Part shown: in pieces, positions 17,535 to 25,360 of the stretch
Layout: each line of letters begins with the position of its first letter
Numbering within the stretch: position 1 is the stretch's first letter
Source of the DNA: an uncultured Lachnospiraceae bacterium
GTDB taxonomy: Bacteria > Bacillota > Clostridia > Lachnospirales > Lachnospiraceae
Direction of reading: 5' to 3'
NCBI GenBank assembly: GCA_946628415.1
Contig: CAMOWK010000020.1
Span: forward strand, 1-35,863
DNA length: 35,863 bases
Notes under the pieces: model-generated
The model's input: only the letters and a program-made list of their open reading frames with translations
Database searches by the model: none
What the model was told of the DNA's origin: nothing
Made by a program: the position numbers and the translations under genes

Positions 17535-18920
17535 TTGGAAATGAAGGATAAAACATTGGATTCCGGCAGATGTGATGAAAAGAAAGGAGGACATATATAT
17601 GCTTTTTACGAGCGCATTGCATCATATCTGCTTAAAATCATATATTTTAAATCTCTTGAAAAACTGGTAATGAAAAGAATCAGAAAATTTGAGGTAATGA
17701 GTAAAGCGGAGTTAAAAGATAAGGCAGAGGCTTTCATGTTGAAGCTTTATACCGAGATTTTAATGATGCTTACAGCGGTACTGATTCTCTGTGCTGTGGT
17801 TGTAATAATGGGAAAGAAAAATGTAAATGATGTGCTTAAAAGACCGGATGTCGGGAGGAATGAAAAGTCATATGAAATCGAACTGAGTAAGGATGATGAA
17901 ACATGGGTAAGAAATTTCAGTCTTTCACCTAGGAGCTATACCGAAAAAGAGTTTGAGATTCTAGCGGATGAGGCTGAAAACTACGTGCAAGACATTTTCC
18001 TTTCTGATAATTCTGATGCGGAAAGTATAAAAAGGGATATGCTGCTTCCCGAAACTGATGAAACGGGAAATCTTTCTATCGAATGGAAAAGCAGCGACCC
18101 TACGGTGGTTAACAGATTTGGATTTGTTAATAATGATGAAATAGAAGAAGCAACAAAGATAACGCTTACGGGAAGCATCATTTACGAAGAGTATGAAAGA
18201 GAAATGGTTTTAAATGTAGTGGTTTTACCGTCCGGTCAGGATAAGGATGATGTGACCATAGCAATCGAGAATTTGGAGGATATGCAGGAAGAAGAAAGAG
18301 AGGAAGAGACATTTGACCTTCCTTCCGATGAGGGCGGATTCAGTGTTGCTCTGAAGAAGGATTATAAGGATAAAGCCGGAAGCATCGCACTTATCGGGAT
18401 TCTTCTTGTGGGAGTATATGCATATTCAAAAATCAACGAACTGGATGAATCAGGGAAAAAGAGAGACAGGGAGCTTCTTGATGATTATTACAGCTTTGTG
18501 AGCAAGATGATACTTGGTCTTAATTCAGGGATGAGCCTTCGCGGTGCATTTACCCGAATGGTAGAAGATGAAAAAAGATCGGGGAGGAATAAGAGAAGGG
18601 TTTTATATCAGGAGATTGCCGTTATGCTTTCAGAGATTTCAAACGGAGTCTCCGAAGAAGAGGCGTATGCGGGTTTGGGAAAACGCATAGGCATTCCGGA
18701 ATATATAAGAATCATGTCTCTTATTGAGCAGAATCTCACGCATGGCAATAAAGATCTCGTAAAACTGCTCCTTGAAGAAGAGAGAAAAGCCGGTTTTCAA
18801 TTAAAAGAGAGGATGAAAAAAAGGGGAGAGGAAGCGTCAGAGAAGCTGCTGCTTCCGATGCTTATCCTCCTTCTGGTAGTGATCGGGATAGTTGTCTATC
18901 CTGCATTTGTTAATCTATAG
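17535..18920 (+). CDS. tadC: TadC-like platform protein with an inserted extracellular Ig-like domain
   Basis: 461 residues counting from TTG 17535 (after GGGAG); ATG 17541 is an equal choice. Order: cytoplasmic N-terminus, membrane helix about 73-93, extracellular part, helix 281-299, cytoplasmic T2SSF domain about 315-435 (KMILGLNSGMSLRGAF, MLSEISNGVSEEEA), final helix 437-459. TadC normally lacks a large extracellular domain. Here residues about 135-232 show YTEKEFEILADEAENYV, then IEWKSSDPTVVNRFGFV and a strand ending LNVVVLP, which is the pattern of atypical bacterial Ig-like (aBig) domains. An acidic Glu-rich segment (250-268) follows. Overlap with the strong Shine-Dalgarno sequence at 17584-17590 is discussed separately. 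Its place between tadB and the pilin gene supports the call. Confidence 0.85.
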   Translation: MEMKDKTLDSGRCDEKKGGHIYAFYERIASYLLKIIYFKSLEKLVMKRIRKFEVMSKAELKDKAEAFMLKLYTEILMMLTAVLILCAVVVIMGKKNVNDVLKRPDVGRNEKSYEIELSKDDETWVRNFSLSPRSYTEKEFEILADEAENYVQDIFLSDNSDAESIKRDMLLPETDETGNLSIEWKSSDPTVVNRFGFVNNDEIEEATKITLTGSIIYEEYEREMVLNVVVLPSGQDKDDVTIAIENLEDMQEEEREEETFDLPSDEGGFSVALKKDYKDKAGSIALIGILLVGVYAYSKINELDESGKKRDRELLDDYYSFVSKMILGLNSGMSLRGAFTRMVEDEKRSGRNKRRVLYQEIAVMLSEISNGVSEEEAYAGLGKRIGIPEYIRIMSLIEQNLTHGNKDLVKLLLEEERKAGFQLKERMKKRGEEASEKLLLPMLILLLVVIGIVVYPAFVNL

Positions 18921-18930
18921 GAGGTGTCTT

Positions 18931-19098
18931 ATGAAGTTTTTAAAAGAAATGGATAACAATAAGGGTGTTGCTGTTGTTGAGATAATTCTAATATTGGTTG
19001 TCCTCATTACTATGGTAATAATCTTCAAAGACCAGATAACTGCTCTGGTTGAATCTATATGGAAATCAATAAGCAGTAACGCAAAACAGATTATTTAA
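18931..19098 (+). CDS. flp: Flp-like major pilin (Flp1-like)
   Basis: 55 residues, from the ATG with GGAGG 7 nt upstream. A short charged leader (MKFLKEMDNNKG) ends at Gly; the mature part starts VAVVE with Glu at +5, followed by a hydrophobic helix VEIILILVVLITMVIIF and a short amphipathic tail. This is the layout of Flp/Flp1-like prepilins, which are cut after Gly by a prepilin peptidase and polymerised into the pilus. The peptidase is not in this window. It begins 10 nt after tadC, as in many tad loci. It is also inside a longer frame starting at 18892, which I reject because of the good ribosome binding site here. Confidence 0.9.
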   Translation: MKFLKEMDNNKGVAVVEIILILVVLITMVIIFKDQITALVESIWKSISSNAKQII

Positions 19099-19109
19099 GC
19101 AAAGGAGGC

Positions 19110-20726
19110 ATGGAGCAGATGAATAATAAGGGTCAGGTGACGGCATTTATATCTATGGTGCTTGTGGTTCTGATGATATTTATTCCGGCTATTATAAATG
19201 CTATAGATGTCGAATGTGCAAAAGCAAAATCCGTAACATTACTTCGAACTGCGGGCTCGGGGATAAAGGCAGACTATAACAGATATGTATTTGACGAATA
19301 TCATCTGCTTCTTGTTGATAAAAACTATTACGGGAAAGGAGAAGGGACAATTGAAGCTCTTATCGACAGCAGTCTCAGGGCAAATGCCGGTGATGCATTT
19401 GATATAGGAAGTATAGAATTATCCGGATATACACTTCTGATGGATGATGATCTTTACGAATTTAGAAATCAGGTGTCGGAGTATTTTATTTACGGCGCTC
19501 TTGAGGCTGCATTCGATAAGGTTTCAGAGTATGTTGAAAAGGATAAGGGGATGTCTGACTCTGACATCGAGGAAATGGACAGAAAAGTAAATGGATATGA
19601 CGGCGGAGAGGCAGACTCCGCAGGCGGTAGTGGTGGAGCAGGAAGTGGAGTAGCTGGCGGTGGAGCTGGTGGTAGTAGTGGCACAGGTGGAACAGAAAGT
19701 GGCGCAGGTAGTAGTAGTGGAGCAGGAAGTGGAGTAGCTGGCGGTGGAGCTGGTGGTAGTAGTGGCACAGGTGGAACAGGAAGTGGCGATGAGGATTCAG
19801 GAGCAGATGAAGAGGCAGAAAAAAGAAGGGAATACGAAAAAGCAAAGGAGAAAGATCCGAGAGACAAGGTTGCACTGTGGGCAAAATTCGGAATAGGAAA
19901 TCTCATAAAGCCCGATGATCTGGTTCTTACAGATACGGTTCTTGATCTGGGAAGCCTTCCTTCAAAAGGACATACCGGCATTTTCAAAAATCCTGATGTT
20001 GACAGCAATTTTAAAAGCTACAGAAGTCTTAAATCTTATTTGTCGAAAGAAAAACTGACAGGCGGAAAACTGCTGAATAATGTTGAAGTTATATGCTATG
20101 CGGATAAGCTCTTCACATCAGCAACAGATGAATATGATGACAGCAAGGCGCTTCACCTTGAAAAGGAATATCTTATAGCGGGAAAAGATACGGAAATTGA
20201 GAATTATAACTATATTATAAATGAGATAGTTGGAATTAAGTTTGTAATGAACCTCATATATTTACTTAGTGATGCTGAAAAAATGGGCGAAGTTGAGGCA
20301 TTGGCAGCGGCACTTACCGCATTATTTCCTCCGGCTGAACCTGTTGTCACTTATCTTCTTGCAGCATGCTGGGCTTATGCGGAATCGGTGGTTGATGCGT
20401 ACAGGCTGATAAGAGGAAACAAAGTTGCTCTGGTAAAGGACAGAACAACATGGAAAACCTCGTTTGATAAACTGGGTGAATTCAGTGAGGCAAAAAATGA
20501 TGATTCGGATTCTACGGGGCTTACATATGATCAGTTTCTCCTTATGTTTATGGCACTAAGACCAAATGACGTCGCATACAGAATACTTGATGTAATTGAG
20601 GTGAATACCGTAAAAAACGGATACAAAGGATTTTCCATGAAAAACGCCATAACAAGTTTTGGAATTAACGCGGAGATATCTTACGGTAGTTCTGTATTTT
20701 GCTATAGAGAGGAATTTGGATTTTAG
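19110..20726 (+). CDS. Large pseudopilin-like Tad locus protein (DUF5702 type)
   Basis: 538 residues. A short start NNKGQVTAFISMVLVVLMIFIPAIINA resembles a TadE/TadF-type prepilin leader, but Glu at +5 is absent. After the membrane helix (about 10-32) the rest should be outside. A Gly/Ser/Ala-rich low-complexity stretch (about residues 170-230) contains a duplicated 28-residue unit and acts as a linker to a globular part (about 245-538) with hydrophobic helices near residues 390-425. The ORF following a pilin gene in Clostridial tad loci is often this type, annotated DUF5702; that is recalled, not searched. The ribosome binding site is AAAGGAGG at 19100. The start could also be Met at 19119, one codon after GCAGATG. 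Confidence 0.7.
   Translation: MEQMNNKGQVTAFISMVLVVLMIFIPAIINAIDVECAKAKSVTLLRTAGSGIKADYNRYVFDEYHLLLVDKNYYGKGEGTIEALIDSSLRANAGDAFDIGSIELSGYTLLMDDDLYEFRNQVSEYFIYGALEAAFDKVSEYVEKDKGMSDSDIEEMDRKVNGYDGGEADSAGGSGGAGSGVAGGGAGGSSGTGGTESGAGSSSGAGSGVAGGGAGGSSGTGGTGSGDEDSGADEEAEKRREYEKAKEKDPRDKVALWAKFGIGNLIKPDDLVLTDTVLDLGSLPSKGHTGIFKNPDVDSNFKSYRSLKSYLSKEKLTGGKLLNNVEVICYADKLFTSATDEYDDSKALHLEKEYLIAGKDTEIENYNYIINEIVGIKFVMNLIYLLSDAEKMGEVEALAAALTALFPPAEPVVTYLLAACWAYAESVVDAYRLIRGNKVALVKDRTTWKTSFDKLGEFSEAKNDDSDSTGLTYDQFLLMFMALRPNDVAYRILDVIEVNTVKNGYKGFSMKNAITSFGINAEISYGSSVFCYREEFGF
19627..19788 (+). repeat. 84-nt duplicated Gly-rich linker in the pseudopilin-like gene
   Basis: Bases 19627-19704 match 19711-19788 with 2 mismatches in 78, at an 84-nt (28-codon) offset. 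The repeat codes for Gly/Ser/Ala/Thr-rich sequence. Confidence 0.85.
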
Positions 20727-20777
20727 GGGATATCTTCTTATTTGAAAAGACCGTTCCGGGTGCCGGAAGATATCCCC
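20726..20777 (+). terminator. 12-bp inverted repeat overlapping the pseudopilin stop codon
   Basis: GGGGATATCTTC (20726-20737) and GAAGATATCCCC (20766-20777) pair perfectly around a 28-nt loop that itself can fold (CCGTTCCGGGTGCCGG). No T tract follows, so it may be an attenuator or RNA-stability hairpin more than a terminator. Confidence 0.5.
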
Positions 20778-20836
20778 GGTTATTAGATAAACTGAAAATG
20801 AAAGGGATAACTCTGGTAAAACAAAGTGAAGCATAT

Positions 20837-20984
20837 ACCAGTCAGACCAGTCCACTAAGTAGCTGTGTAAAAAGCAGTACTGGTGTCATGGACGCACCCT
20901 GAATCTACGGAGCGAAAGCTCCGCACATCAGATGCTCTGGCAATTCAATTGCCGAGTAGTTCACGAAGTGAGTGGTAGATACAA
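20837..20984 (+). ncRNA. Candidate structured RNA element between the pseudopilin and tadE genes
   Basis: A multi-stem fold is visible. ATCTAC (20903-20908) pairs with GTAGAT (20975-20980), enclosing three hairpins: CGGAGC-GAAA-GCTCCG (20908-20923, GNRA loop), CTC/GAG plus GGCAA-TTCAA-TTGCC (20935-20956) and TCAC-GAA-GTGA (20961-20971). Upstream, ACCAGT (20846-20851) can pair with ACTGGT (20879-20884), and GTCCA (20850-20854) with TGGAC (20889-20893) as an alternative. It holds no convincing gene. I do not recognise a known family. Strand is assumed from the flanking genes. Confidence 0.4.
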
Positions 20985-21047
20985 ACTAAAAGAAAAATCC
21001 CGTCCGGTAATTATGGAAAGACTTATATATGGTTATTGCAAGGGGTG

Positions 21048-21899
21048 ATGCGTAAATTGGGGAATAGTGATGAAAGAATAAAGAAAATAAGTGAAAAAGA
21101 AAGGAAATCAAAAGAAGAAAAGAAAAAAGAAGCTATCAGTTTTTCATCAGGGAACAGGGGCAGTCTGTCCGTCGAAGCTTCGATTGTGATGCCTATATTC
21201 CTATTTGCGGTTCTTGCAATTATTCTTATGTGCAATGCGATTGCTGTTAAAGGCATTATCTATGAGGCGGGGGTAGAGACTTCTGAATATATGTCAGAAT
21301 ACGCCTATCTGGCTGACAAGGAAGATATGGCTGATGCAGCGTCATTTCTCGTAGCTACAGCAAAATTCCATGAATACATTGATGACAGTGAGTTGGTGAA
21401 AGACTATATTACGGGCGGAACCATGGGGATAAGTCTTCTTGGTTCATCGTTTCCTGATGAAGAAGGATATATAAGACTTAAGGTTACTTATCATTTGGGG
21501 ATAAATGCACCGCTGTTCGGGAAATTCTCAAAGCTTTGCACCTACGAAATAAAGGAAAAGGCTTATCTCGGGTATGATGTAAAAAACTGTGAAAATGAAA
21601 CGGATGATGATGACATATATGTATATCTCGCGGATAACAGCGCAGTATATCACATGAGCAGAAGCTGTACCTATCTTCACTATAATATTTCCAGGGTGAG
21701 TCTTGCATCCGCCAAAGCTGACAGGAGAGGCAAGTGCGAGTATTGCGGAAAATATACAGATGACGAGGTTTACATAACTGAATATGGCGACAAATATCAC
21801 AGCTCATTATCATGCTCGAGACTGGCAAGAAATGTACGAAGAGTCAAACTCAGCGAAGCAAAGAAAGCATATCCTCCCTGCTCCAAATGCGGTAACTAA
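21048..21899 (+). CDS. tadE: TadE-like pseudopilin with two C-terminal His/Cys motifs
   Basis: 283 residues from ATG 21048; starts at 21036 (TTG), 21045 (GTG) and 21057 (TTG) are also possible because the AAGGGG site lies very close. A long Lys/Glu-rich leader ends at NRG, and the mature part begins SLSVEASIVMPIFLF with Glu at +5, a prepilin signature of TadE. The hydrophobic helix is about residues 45-70. The extracellular part ends with two similar units: YHMSRSCTYL...CEYCG and YHSSLSCSRL...CSKCG, each offering His and three Cys in a pattern typical of small zinc- or Ada-type metal sites. A micro-frame 21013-21047 stops at TGATG, so translation could be coupled. It follows a structured element and precedes a second TadE-like gene. 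Confidence 0.8.
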   Translation: MRKLGNSDERIKKISEKERKSKEEKKKEAISFSSGNRGSLSVEASIVMPIFLFAVLAIILMCNAIAVKGIIYEAGVETSEYMSEYAYLADKEDMADAASFLVATAKFHEYIDDSELVKDYITGGTMGISLLGSSFPDEEGYIRLKVTYHLGINAPLFGKFSKLCTYEIKEKAYLGYDVKNCENETDDDDIYVYLADNSAVYHMSRSCTYLHYNISRVSLASAKADRRGKCEYCGKYTDDEVYITEYGDKYHSSLSCSRLARNVRRVKLSEAKKAYPPCSKCGN

Positions 21900-21987
21900 C
21901 CGTGACAACCCACAGCAATAAATCGCATCAACCGAGAACAGCAAATCACAGCAATTGAGAACAGTGATATATAACAAGGGGTCATAT

Positions 21988-22401
21988 ATGAAGAAAAAGC
22001 AAAAAACATTTCATAACAACAGGGGCAGTATTTCTGTTGAGGCAAGCATACTTTTTCCTATTATCATTCTGGTAATTTTCTTCGTGCTGTATGCATTTAT
22101 GTATATTTTCAACCGCGAACTGATACGGGGTGACATATATGAGGCTATATATACTATTCCCCTTGAAGATGATGGAGAGTATATCGAAAAATGCATTAAT
22201 GAAGATGGTGTTGGAGCAGGCACTCTTTGGTGCGGCAGGGAAGATGTAAATGCAGCCGGTGCAAATAAAAACGGAGCGGCTGAAATAACAGCAAAACTTG
22301 AAATGAAAGGTGAAACAAAGATTAGTGGGAAGACGGAATATGATCTTTGCACGGACAGGCTGAGGAGGTGGCAGCTATATGGTGATATCACAGAGGAGTA
22401 A
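21988..22401 (+). CDS. Second TadE-like pseudopilin
   Basis: 137 residues from the ATG at 21988, which is preceded by AAGGGG 9 nt upstream; a TTG at 21955 has no such site. The leader MKKKQKTFHNNRG ends in Gly; the mature start SISVEASILFPIIILVIFF has Glu at +5 and a single membrane helix. The remainder is a small extracellular domain with two Cys. It is a minor-pilin type subunit that assembles with the Flp pilin. Its last 23 nt overlap the FHA gene. Confidence 0.85.
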   Translation: MKKKQKTFHNNRGSISVEASILFPIIILVIFFVLYAFMYIFNRELIRGDIYEAIYTIPLEDDGEYIEKCINEDGVGAGTLWCGREDVNAAGANKNGAAEITAKLEMKGETKISGKTEYDLCTDRLRRWQLYGDITEE

Positions 22402-23875
22402 GGGTGTGAATAGTGTGCTTGAACTGTCGCCTGTTACAGACAGCACAGGATATGAGATAGAAATGCTCACGCAAAATGAATTTGAGTTTATTCCGTCTGC
22501 CATGAGAGGAATAAACGGGAATGATGTGAGTCTGTCTTACAAAGTTGACGGGCTTGGAAGTCTTGATAAACTATTCAGCAGACGTGCGCCGAATATGCGT
22601 GATGTGAAGAAGATTCTTTCGGCTCTATATAAATGTATTGAAGAGATAAAATGCTATCTGTTAAATGTAAGTAATATACTTCTCTCGCTTAAATACATTT
22701 TTTATGACAAAGAAAATGACAAACTGAGGTTCATTTACGCTCCCGACAGTGGCAGGGATTTTTATGACAGTCTGAGGAAGCTGCTCGAAGATATAATGCA
22801 GATTTATGACCATGAGGACAGGGACGGAGTCGTATTTCTTTATGATTTTTACAGCGAGATACTTAAGGAAAATTTCTCTCCCAGAATGTTCTGCGAAATT
22901 ATAGAGAAAAAGAAACTAAACTCTGCAGGAAAGAAAGCTTTAAGGGATAATTCTCTTATGATAAAGGAAGACAGTCAGGAAAAGAATGATAGAGTAAATA
23001 AGTACCGTAGTCTGAACGAAGATTCTGCACCAATCAAGAATTCCGCTAATGTCGATGTAAGGGAAACAGCAGAAAATAAGAAAGATAAAGGCATGATTAA
23101 GAAATATGCCATAGTAGGATTAGTTATTCTTCTGTCAGGCATTCCGGGATATTTTCTTCTGGGTGGAAATGCCGTCAGATTTACTGCTGTGGTATTTGTG
23201 CTCTATCTTGCATTTGTCATATATAAACATATTACAGAGAGGGAGGATGAAGAGGATATCGCCATGGCAGAAAGCGGATACTTGCCTGATGATTATTTTG
23301 AAGCGAGAAATGCCTCGGGCAATAGAAGTATAGTTGCAACGAGAGATACTTCGGGTAGAGGAAGCATAGTTGCAACAAGAGCTACACCGGTTAGAGGAAG
23401 CATAGTTGCAACGAGAGGTACATCGGGTAGAGGAAGTATAGTTGCAACAAGAGCTACACCGGGTAGAGGAAGTATAGTTGAAACGAGAGATACTTCGGGT
23501 AGAGAAAATATAGTTGAAATGAGAAGCATCTCAGGTAACGAAGGATTAGTCACGACAAGAAAAAACCCGGTTAAGGAAAGGTTAGTCAGAAAACTTGTTC
23601 CTGTCATATCAGACGGTACGGCACCCATAATGGTAAGTGATGTGGAAACCAATATTGGAAGAAGCATGAAGGAATGCGATTACCTGATCGACGAACCCGG
23701 CATAAGCCGCAGGCATGCCCGATTACTAAAGAAAGATGGCGAGACTTTGATCGAGGATCTTGGATCTACGAACGGAACATATATAAATAACAGAAGAATA
23801 AGCAAGAATAACAAGGTTGTCCTTAAAATCGGCGATACAGTAAGTATGGCAGGAGTAGAGTTTTACTGTGTATGA
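22379..23875 (+). CDS. Membrane-anchored FHA-domain protein of the Tad locus (DUF6382 type)
   Basis: 498 residues; starts 23 nt before the end of the upstream gene with GGAGG 10 nt before its ATG, so the two are translationally coupled. N-terminal 170 residues form a soluble domain seen next to FHA in Clostridial tad loci (annotated DUF6382 from memory). Two membrane helices (about 240-260 and 265-282) follow, then a 12-residue tandem repeat (316-400) and a C-terminal FHA domain: IGRS, EPGISRRHARL and NGTYIN motifs, all needed to bind phosphothreonine. Both ends should face the cytoplasm. It probably links the pilus machine to Ser/Thr kinase signalling; no kinase gene is in the window. Confidence 0.85.
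   Translation: MVISQRSKGVNSVLELSPVTDSTGYEIEMLTQNEFEFIPSAMRGINGNDVSLSYKVDGLGSLDKLFSRRAPNMRDVKKILSALYKCIEEIKCYLLNVSNILLSLKYIFYDKENDKLRFIYAPDSGRDFYDSLRKLLEDIMQIYDHEDRDGVVFLYDFYSEILKENFSPRMFCEIIEKKKLNSAGKKALRDNSLMIKEDSQEKNDRVNKYRSLNEDSAPIKNSANVDVRETAENKKDKGMIKKYAIVGLVILLSGIPGYFLLGGNAVRFTAVVFVLYLAFVIYKHITEREDEEDIAMAESGYLPDDYFEARNASGNRSIVATRDTSGRGSIVATRATPVRGSIVATRGTSGRGSIVATRATPGRGSIVETRDTSGRENIVEMRSISGNEGLVTTRKNPVKERLVRKLVPVISDGTAPIMVSDVETNIGRSMKECDYLIDEPGISRRHARLLKKDGETLIEDLGSTNGTYINNRRISKNNKVVLKIGDTVSMAGVEFYCV
23325..23576 (+). repeat. 36-nt (12-residue) tandem repeat in the FHA protein linker
   Basis: Seven units of about GSIVATRATPGR, starting at 23325, 23361 and so on. The last two are diverged. 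An additional half-unit precedes them. The units are rich in Ser/Thr and Arg, so they form a flexible, possibly phosphorylated linker. Confidence 0.9.
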
Positions 23876-24140
23876 TGATTTGGAATTTTGATAAAGATTG
23901 TGAGCTGGGATTTTGTCAGGACAATTATTGGGATTGCAAATCAGAATTCGGATGTTGAAATAAAAAAACAACTTGTGTATTATTTAAAGAGCTGGTAATG
24001 GAGCAGTGATAATAATACTGCGGTCACATCTTGTTATAAAGCAGCGGTATTAAATGTGGAACGGTAGTTATGCTTGATATAATTACAGTATAAATACGAT
24101 AATTTGGTCAATTATATATAAAAGAACAGGAGTAAATGAT

Positions 24141-25049
24141 ATGTGGGTCGCTGACGGTTGGGATGAATATACAGTTCTTGATTCTAGCAAGGGAGATAAA
24201 CTGGAAAGATGGGGAAAGTATGTGCTGCGTCGTCCCGATCCGCAGGTTATATGGGATACTCCTATGGACATCCCTGAATGGAAGAAGCCGAATGGTTACT
24301 ACCACAGAAGTAAAAGCGGAGGCGGAAGCTGGGAGTTTAATGATCTTCCAGAGGAATGGACGATCAGCTACAAGCTTCATTTTACAGATGAAGAAAGGGC
24401 GAAAATTACATTTAACCTGAAACCGTTTGCCTTTAAACATACAGGCGTTTTTCCTGAACAGGCAGTTAACTGGGAATGGTTTTCAGAGATTATAGATTCT
24501 GAGATTAAGAAGAATCCTGCTAAAAAAGGGAGACTTAAGGTGCTTAATCTTTTTGCATATACAGGTGGGGCTACTCTTGCAGCGGCAGCTGCCGGTGCGG
24601 CGGTTACCCATGTTGATGCGGCTAAAGGAATGGTTGGATGGGCCAAAGAGAATGCAGCGTCATCAGGACTTTCGGATGCACCGATAAGGTGGCTTGTTGA
24701 TGACTGCGTGAAATTCGTTGAAAGAGAGATAAGAAGAGGAAATAGATACGACGGAATCATTATGGATCCGCCTTCATACGGAAGAGGTCCCAAGGGTGAA
24801 GTATGGAAGATCGAGGAGAGTGTATATAATCTTATAAAACTTTCTGCGGAGCTTCTTGACGGGGATTCTCTGTTTTTTCTTATCAATTCATATACGACAG
24901 GACTTCAGCCGGCGGTACTCAGCTATATGATAAGTACTGCGATAAAGCCAAAACTTGGTGGAAGTGTTATCTCTAGTGAGATAGGACTCCCGGTTCTAAA
25001 AAACAGTCTTGTACTTCCGTGCGGAGCAAGCGGGCGATGGACTAAGTAG
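24141..25049 (+). CDS. Class I SAM-dependent methyltransferase (RlmI/RlmK-like)
   Basis: 302 residues, cytoplasmic. SAM-binding motif I is LNLFAYTGG (135-143), motif II-like VTHVDAAK, and the catalytic-type motif DPPSYGRGPKGEVW starts at Asp209. This DPPSYG motif plus the N-terminal layout is typical of the rRNA-type methyltransferases related to RlmI/RlmK. A PUA domain, present in RlmI, is missing. A likely substrate is rRNA, but base and position are unknown. AGGAG precedes the ATG by 10 nt. It stands alone, followed by a terminator. The 265 bp before it, after the FHA gene, hold no gene I can support. Confidence 0.85.
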   Translation: MWVADGWDEYTVLDSSKGDKLERWGKYVLRRPDPQVIWDTPMDIPEWKKPNGYYHRSKSGGGSWEFNDLPEEWTISYKLHFTDEERAKITFNLKPFAFKHTGVFPEQAVNWEWFSEIIDSEIKKNPAKKGRLKVLNLFAYTGGATLAAAAAGAAVTHVDAAKGMVGWAKENAASSGLSDAPIRWLVDDCVKFVEREIRRGNRYDGIIMDPPSYGRGPKGEVWKIEESVYNLIKLSAELLDGDSLFFLINSYTTGLQPAVLSYMISTAIKPKLGGSVISSEIGLPVLKNSLVLPCGASGRWTK

Positions 25050-25057
25050 ATTTTTAA

Positions 25058-25096
25058 AGTGTCATTTTACTATAAATGTGAAATGACACTGTTTTT
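25058..25096 (+). terminator. Rho-independent terminator after the methyltransferase gene
   Basis: A 13-bp stem with one G-U pair (AGTGTCATTTTAC / GTGAAATGACACT, 25058-25090) with a 7-nt loop, followed by GTTTTTG. Confidence 0.85.
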
Positions 25097-25191
25097 GTGT
25101 AGGGTTAATATGTGAAAGCTGATATATGGTGCTTTTTATCTCTATTGTTAATGCACATGTTTCTTAAATGTGTCTGATTAATTATCATAAT

Positions 25192-25262
25192 TGTTGCGCA
25201 TTTGTTATATATTTAATGTATAATATGGTTACTGGTAACAAGTTGTGATCACTGAGTGATCA
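25192..25262 (+). promoter_or_regulatory. Unusual promoter and double palindrome before the GHSRG protein
   Basis: TGTTGCGCATTTGTT (25192-25206) stands 27 nt before TATAAT (25219-25224). No canonical -35 lies at 17 nt. Two palindromes follow: GTTAC-TG-GTAAC (25228-25239) and TGATCAC-TGA-GTGATCA (25246-25262), placed about the expected transcription start and in the 5' UTR. The rest of 25097-25191 holds nothing obvious. Confidence 0.55.
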
Positions 25263-25360
25263 TTACTTTAATAAGTATCTTTTTTTAAAAATTATTACAT
25301 AACGAACAGATTTGGCCGAAAACATAGTTTTCGTATTTAAAAGAGTTAATAGGAGTCGAT

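Noticed and set aside
18892..18930. N-terminal extension of the pilin frame from 18892
   Set aside because: It overlaps tadC, while ATG 18931 has a good GGAGG and gives the normal short Flp leader.
19486..20008. Long open frames on the - strand (172 and 132 codons) opposite the pseudopilin-like gene
   Set aside because: They arise from the Gly-rich repeat of the + strand, which gives Pro/Leu-rich or His/Leu-rich sequence; no ribosome binding site or family resemblance.
23325..23576. Regular 36-nt repeats that could suggest a CRISPR array
   Set aside because: The units are contiguous with no spacers, in frame within a coding region, and vary by codon changes.
25228..25262. Palindromes as an attachment site or mobile-element end
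   Set aside because: No integrase or transposase is near, and the position at the transcription start fits regulation or a 5' UTR hairpin better.
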